Part shown: positions 60,061 to 64,000 of the stretch, in pieces
How the letters are laid out: each line of letters opens with the position of its first letter
How positions within the stretch are numbered: position 1 is the first letter of the stretch
NCBI GenBank assembly: GCA_035771175.1
Contig: CM069593.1
Location: 19,869,956 to 19,933,955 of the forward strand
Direction of reading: 5' to 3'
Source: Paratinospora sagittata
Lineage: Eukaryota; Streptophyta; Magnoliopsida; Ranunculales; Menispermaceae
Length of the DNA: 64,000 nt
The notes under the pieces: model-generated
Databases searched by the model: none
What the model was told of the DNA's origin: nothing
Seen by the model: the letters and a program-made list of their open reading frames with translations, nothing else
Position numbers and translations under genes: made by a program

Positions 60061-60658
60061 TTCATTTTTTAAGCTAGTTTTGGGGTATAGAAAGGCGAAA
60101 AACCACCCATTACTCATATCAAAGCCTCATATTTTACCAACAATCTCAGTCCAATATTAATCAGGAGAAACAAGTTATTTATGTTTGATGTGTGAGGGGG
60201 GTAATGTTTGATGTGTGAGGGGGGTAAATCGTTGTGGTTTAGTCCACAGTCTATTGTGAGGATCACATTCAGTTATAACATCACGAAAAAATATTAAATT
60301 GACATTTAATTAAATGTATTGAATAATTGAATTATACATTACATACGATTTGAAGCAATTATCTAATAATAATGAAATTTATATTTCTCTCGAGACTATT
60401 AAATACCACTTGACCCAAAATCTATATTAGATAAGTAGAAGCCTAATAATGCATATTAAACTATTATTAATATTCTCTTTAGTCCTATTCTATACGTGAA
60501 GAGACAAACAAGAAATAAAAAAAATTAGACAACTTATAAAACTAATACATGACATCTTATTAAACTAATACTAATTAAACACTAGATTTATGGAGGCCCA
60601 ATAATACATTGGGGCCATCATTAATGTTATTGTATCATTAATGTTGTTCTATTTTTGG
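60061..60658. other. intergenic region upstream of DNA ligase 1
   Basis: AT-rich sequence with one short tandem duplication, atgtttgatgtgtgaggggg, at about 60181-60226. No coding region was recognised. Confidence 0.5.
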
Positions 60659-60668
60659 TATAAAAAAG
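60659..60668 (+). promoter_or_regulatory. possible TATA box of the DNA ligase 1 gene
   Basis: tataaaaaag lies 326 bp upstream of the first ATG. Replication genes often have TATA-less promoters, so this may not be the true core element. Confidence 0.3.
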
Positions 60669-60903
60669 CGTAGGGGAGGGCACGATAGGAATTTTCTCCA
60701 TTACTTGAATAGAAATTTCTATTAACGGATCCACCGTTCAACTGAACTGATTTATCGAAATCTTGATTACCAGATGGTCCAGATCTCACGAATCAGTAGG
60801 GAGAGCAATAGATGTTAGACCCACAGAATAAACACAGGTGTCAAAGAAACAATCCAATCCTCACAGCTCTCCGACAGAGATCACCAACACCCGTGAAACA
60901 CCC

Positions 60904-60912
60904 TTTCCCGCC
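60904..60912 (+). promoter_or_regulatory. E2F-binding site upstream of DNA ligase 1
   Basis: tttcccgcc is an exact match to the E2F consensus TTTSSCGC, 73-81 bp upstream of the start codon at 60985. E2F sites this close to the start are typical of S-phase replication genes in plants, which fits the function of ligase 1. Confidence 0.6.
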
Positions 60913-60984
60913 ATTTCCATTACAGCAACTACCAACATGCCACACACCATCAAGAAACCACTCGCTTCGATTCTATAACCATTA

Positions 60985-62420
60985 ATGTTGCAATTCAGTT
61001 CTCATTGTTTCCGCCATTACTACTCTCCAACAATCGCAGCTTCCCCTGTCAAACCCTCTCTCATATTCCTCTTCTTCTCCTCAAAACCTCACAAACCTAA
61101 CCCTAACATGTCCGCGAAGCGCACTGTCACCGATGTCCTCATGGCCGCAGCTCGCGCCGCTGCGCAGAAAAACCCCCGCACTTCTCCGATCAAGAAGCAG
61201 AAAACCCTAGAAAACGATCCTCCTGCGTCTGCGGCGGCTGCTGCTGAAAAGGACCAAAACGACGCTATGACGAAAGAGGCGAACGCGAAGGCGGACAAGA
61301 AGGAAGATCGGCGTCTCAATCTCGACGAGAAGATCGCGCGGTTGAAGAAGAAGGCGGCGGATTTCAAGCCGCAATCGGCGGCGTTCTGGAAAGACGGAGA
61401 GCCGATGCCGTTTCTGTTTCTTGCTCGGGCTTTTGATTTGATTTCGAACGAGTCAGGTAGAATTACGATCACGGACATTCTTTGTAATGTTTTTCGAACT
61501 GTGATTGCCACCACGCCGGGGGATTTGATTTCGGTTGTTTACCTCTCGGCGAATAAGATTGCGCCTTCTCATGAGGGTATTGAGCTTGGAATTGGAGATG
61601 CTGCGATTATCAGGGCGCTTGCGGAGACTTGTGGAAGGAAGGAGGAGCATATTAAGAACCAGCTCAAGGTTAGTTTGGTTCGGTGTTTATGCAATAAAGG
61701 TTTGTGATTGTGTTTGTGTGTCGCGTAAGAAGCTTTGTGCATTTCCAAGAACTCACCAAGAGCATGTCTTGAGTAGACTTATTTCAAGACTCCTTAAAAA
61801 ATTTCTATGAAAATGTAACTTGTTTTAATCACTGCTCTTGTTGACAAGAAGCATTTGATAAACTCTTTCTAAAAGTGAATTTTAGAGCTTTTGTTTCCTT
61901 CATTCTGCTTTATGGATTTTTTTTAGTGTTAGCTTGATATGATAGCTTTATAGTTTGGATTAAGTGTTATCTAACCTGGTATCAATATTCTGTAGTTGAA
62001 GGTCTTATATTCAAACTTGTTTGCAAGTTATTTCATGTTCTCCGTTCTCCGTTCATGTGTTTGGTATTTGTTTGTTTTTCTTTCTTTCATCTTTGTAAGT
62101 GTTGGTTGGTGTTGTATGTAAGAGACTGTTGATGTTAACTTGATGTTCATTCTAAGGTGTTTTTACCTCATAGCTAATTAGCTATAACTTTCAAGTTAAG
62201 TGACTGTCTTATGGTTTAAGTAGAGCAAGCACTGTATGATGCTATTGAATTGGTTATGGGTGTATGATTATGATGATCTAAGTTTCATTCTTCCTAATGA
62301 TAGACATTGGGGGACTTGGGCCTTGTTGCAAAGGCAAGCCGTTCATCTCAGAAAGTGATGTTTACACCTCCTCCATTAACTGTTGTCAAAGTTTTGGAAA
62401 CATTTCGGACAATTGCCAAG
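60985..62420 (+). CDS. LIG1: DNA ligase 1 (ATP-dependent), N-terminal part only
   Basis: Exons 60985..61668 and 62304..62420 are visible (267 codons). The gene continues past the right edge. LIG1 seals nicks in DNA replication and repair. Residues from about 130 match the DNA-binding N-terminal domain: RAFDLISNESGRITITDILC, VIATTPGDLISVVYLSANKI, EGIELGIGD, then TLGDLGLVAKASRSSQKVMF. The catalytic Lys and OB domain are not in the window. The first ATG starts a hydrophobic/basic Ser-rich presequence (MLQFSSHCFRHYYSPT). A second in-frame ATG at 61108 (residue 42, MSAKRTVTDVL) gives a form with a TDVLMAAARAA segment and basic SPIKKQK. Arabidopsis LIG1 likewise uses two start codons for mitochondrial and nuclear forms. 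Intron 2 starts at 62421. Confidence 0.93.
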
Positions 62421-63142
62421 GTTCGTCATTTCTTCTCTTTTAATTTTCGTCAATAGTTGTCTCTAATGTTTCATTGACATTAATATGTTTCTCTTGTTAT
62501 CCTTGATTCCTTGTTCCCTGCCTTAACGACTAAATCTGATTCAAATAGTCTTACTGCTATTTTTTCATAAAAAAGAATTTTAGTAGGTGAGTAGTGCCAA
62601 TGATGTAATGGTCACCGAATGTTATTATGTTTTTGAAATTGTTTCATGAATACACATTTTTTTGGGGGCAAATTCTATGTGATATGTTGTAATCTCTTGT
62701 TCCTTTGTATTAAATATCCCATTTTGCTTTATGAATATATCTTTAGTCCAAGATGTTTCACACAATGAACAAGTGCAATCAATATCTTCATACAAGAGTA
62801 TTATTAAGAATTTATGCTTCCAATGATCTAATTGGGGGTGGTTTTTACTAGAAAATTGCATCCTTTAAATTTTAGTTTTATTATTTTATGCCATTGTGGA
62901 ATTGAACAAAAGCAAAATAAAAGGTCTTAACCATATTAGGTATATTAAAAGTGACAATCAAAGATTTTTAGTTAAAGAAGAAAAGATAAAAGAAAGGTAG
63001 ACATGTTTTTTTTTTGAAAATTATTTAATAAAAATTATTTTAAAAAATTAAATAGAAAAGAACATAATAATTCAGGGGTAACTAATGAAATTATGAGAGT
63101 AAATTTTTTCATAGAATTGATATGCTTGAGGTAAAAAACTGA
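62421..63142. other. DNA ligase 1 intron 2, visible part before the TRIM
   Basis: T-rich, AT-rich sequence without an exon. The next exon expected from the family was not found before the window edge. Confidence 0.6.
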
Positions 63143-64000
63143 TGTATAACATATTTTAGGATGTTTTTTATTTTAGTTTCTTTTTTAGAAAAATATTTAT
63201 TTTGGTATATTTATTTTTTTAGTGATAGTTCTAGATAGTTTTTAAAATTCGTTTTTATTATTTAAGTGTATTAAAAAGTGTTTAGAAGTGTCTAAATAGA
63301 GTTCTAATAGGACTAGGAAGTTGTTATTATGTTATAGATATGTTAGGAAACTTATTTTTAAGTGTTTTAGGTAGTTTTAATTTTTTTTTTAGGGGAGTTA
63401 TCTATATAAGGAGCTCCGATTACGAATTTTAATAGATGAAAATCAAATTTTTTTCCCTTTTGAATATTTTATTCAATAGAATATATTTGATTTTTTTTTT
63501 ATTATTTTTCGTTCTTGCTTCCGCGACGAATTTATATCAAATTGGTATCAAAGACAAGTTTTATCTTGCTCTTTTTCGTCAATGGCGTCAAAGAGAAGAA
63601 GAAGACTCGTAATCAATTCTTGGGTTGATCAACTTGAAGAATTGATTACCCATAATGTCAAAACCATGAATCAACAGTTGAAAGTTGTTTTACGCTTGAC
63701 ATTGTCGCAACTACAACTTCAAGAGTTGATCGTTGTCCAAGACAGGGAGAAAATTGTGGGATTTCACGACAATCTTGCAGTTTTACTCCATGATTCGGAG
63801 CAGGGGTCCGAATTCGACCAATCCCATGCGATTATTCTGGATCGCAGAGATCGCTGCAATCGCCGACACTTGTGTGCACTACAACCTTGCTGTGAGGTTT
63901 GTTTTACACCAACTGTTATAGATGTATAACGTATTTTAGAATGTTTTTTTTTATTTTAGTTTCTTTTTTAGAGAAATTTTTATTTTGGTATATTTAATTT
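63143..64000 (+). mobile_element. TRIM-like miniature LTR retrotransposon, right end cut by the window
   Basis: The left LTR is about 63143-63539, starting tgtataacatattttagg and ending ttatatca, with a promoter-like tatataag at 63403-63410. It is followed by tggtatcaaagac at 63543-63555, a primer-binding site matching the initiator methionine tRNA. The start of the LTR recurs at 63923 (tgtataacgtattttaga) and stays similar to the window end. The internal region is only about 380 bp, with one short frame starting MASKRRRRLVINSW and no gag or pol. Short LTR element plus PBS without proteins is the definition of a TRIM. The purine tract before the second LTR is poor. Confidence 0.75.

Noticed and set aside
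61089..61650. Minus-strand open frames across DNA ligase exon 1
   Set aside because: Low-complexity Ala/Arg-rich shadows of the ligase coding exon.

Overview
The window reads as nuclear DNA of a eudicot plant. It is AT-rich, its genes carry many short exons with GT...AG introns, and the protein families are plant-specific: a tonoplast aquaporin, a FIT-type bHLH, starch limit dextrinase, a DYW-class PPR protein and a plant alpha-carbonic anhydrase. The spaces between genes, and several introns, hold plant SINEs, LINE relics, LTR-retrotransposon remains and small DNA transposons. No prokaryotic, organellar or viral gene set is visible. All exon joins given here were derived by hand from reading frame, splice dinucleotides and family alignment. 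They have not been checked against transcripts.

Layout. 1-7170: mostly non-coding, with a 25-bp inverted-repeat pair and AT-rich simple sequence. 7293-8136 (+): TIP1 aquaporin, two exons. 8137-15661: non-coding, with a 910-bp Mutator-like element (perfect 9-bp target duplication), a second terminal-inverted-repeat element and SINE-like pieces. 15662-17144 (-): FIT-like bHLH iron regulator, five exons. 17403-19195: a SINE with an (AAT)n tail and a LINE 3' relic. 21034-46240 (-): one very large gene, plastid pullulanase/limit dextrinase, resolved here into 28 exons giving about 968 aa. Its introns hold a LINE fragment, a 362-bp tandem duplication, SINEs, a 3-kb Gypsy-type LTR derivative and a poly-C/poly-A block just upstream of a splice acceptor. 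46241-48501: divergent promoter region with G-boxes. 48502-51029 (+): CHYR1/MIEL1-type CHY-zinc-finger RING E3 ligase, twelve exons. 51737-53593 (-): intronless DYW PPR protein. 54544-56770 (-): secreted alpha-carbonic anhydrase, seven exons. 59112-59447 (+): unrecognised small secreted acidic protein. 60985 to beyond the right edge (+): DNA ligase 1, first two exons only, with a TRIM-like mini-retrotransposon in its second intron running off the window.

The genes do not form a pathway. They cover vacuolar water transport, iron-deficiency signalling, starch debranching, ubiquitin signalling, organelle RNA editing, CO2/bicarbonate conversion and DNA replication/repair. In Arabidopsis, ACA7 (At1g08080) and LIG1 (At1g08130) are close neighbours on chromosome 1, so the right end may keep an ancestral gene order. 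I found no convincing wholly new system. The most interesting items are the small secreted protein, an in-frame candidate cassette exon in the pullulanase gene, the poly-C/poly-A tracts, and several clean transposon insertions with visible target duplications.
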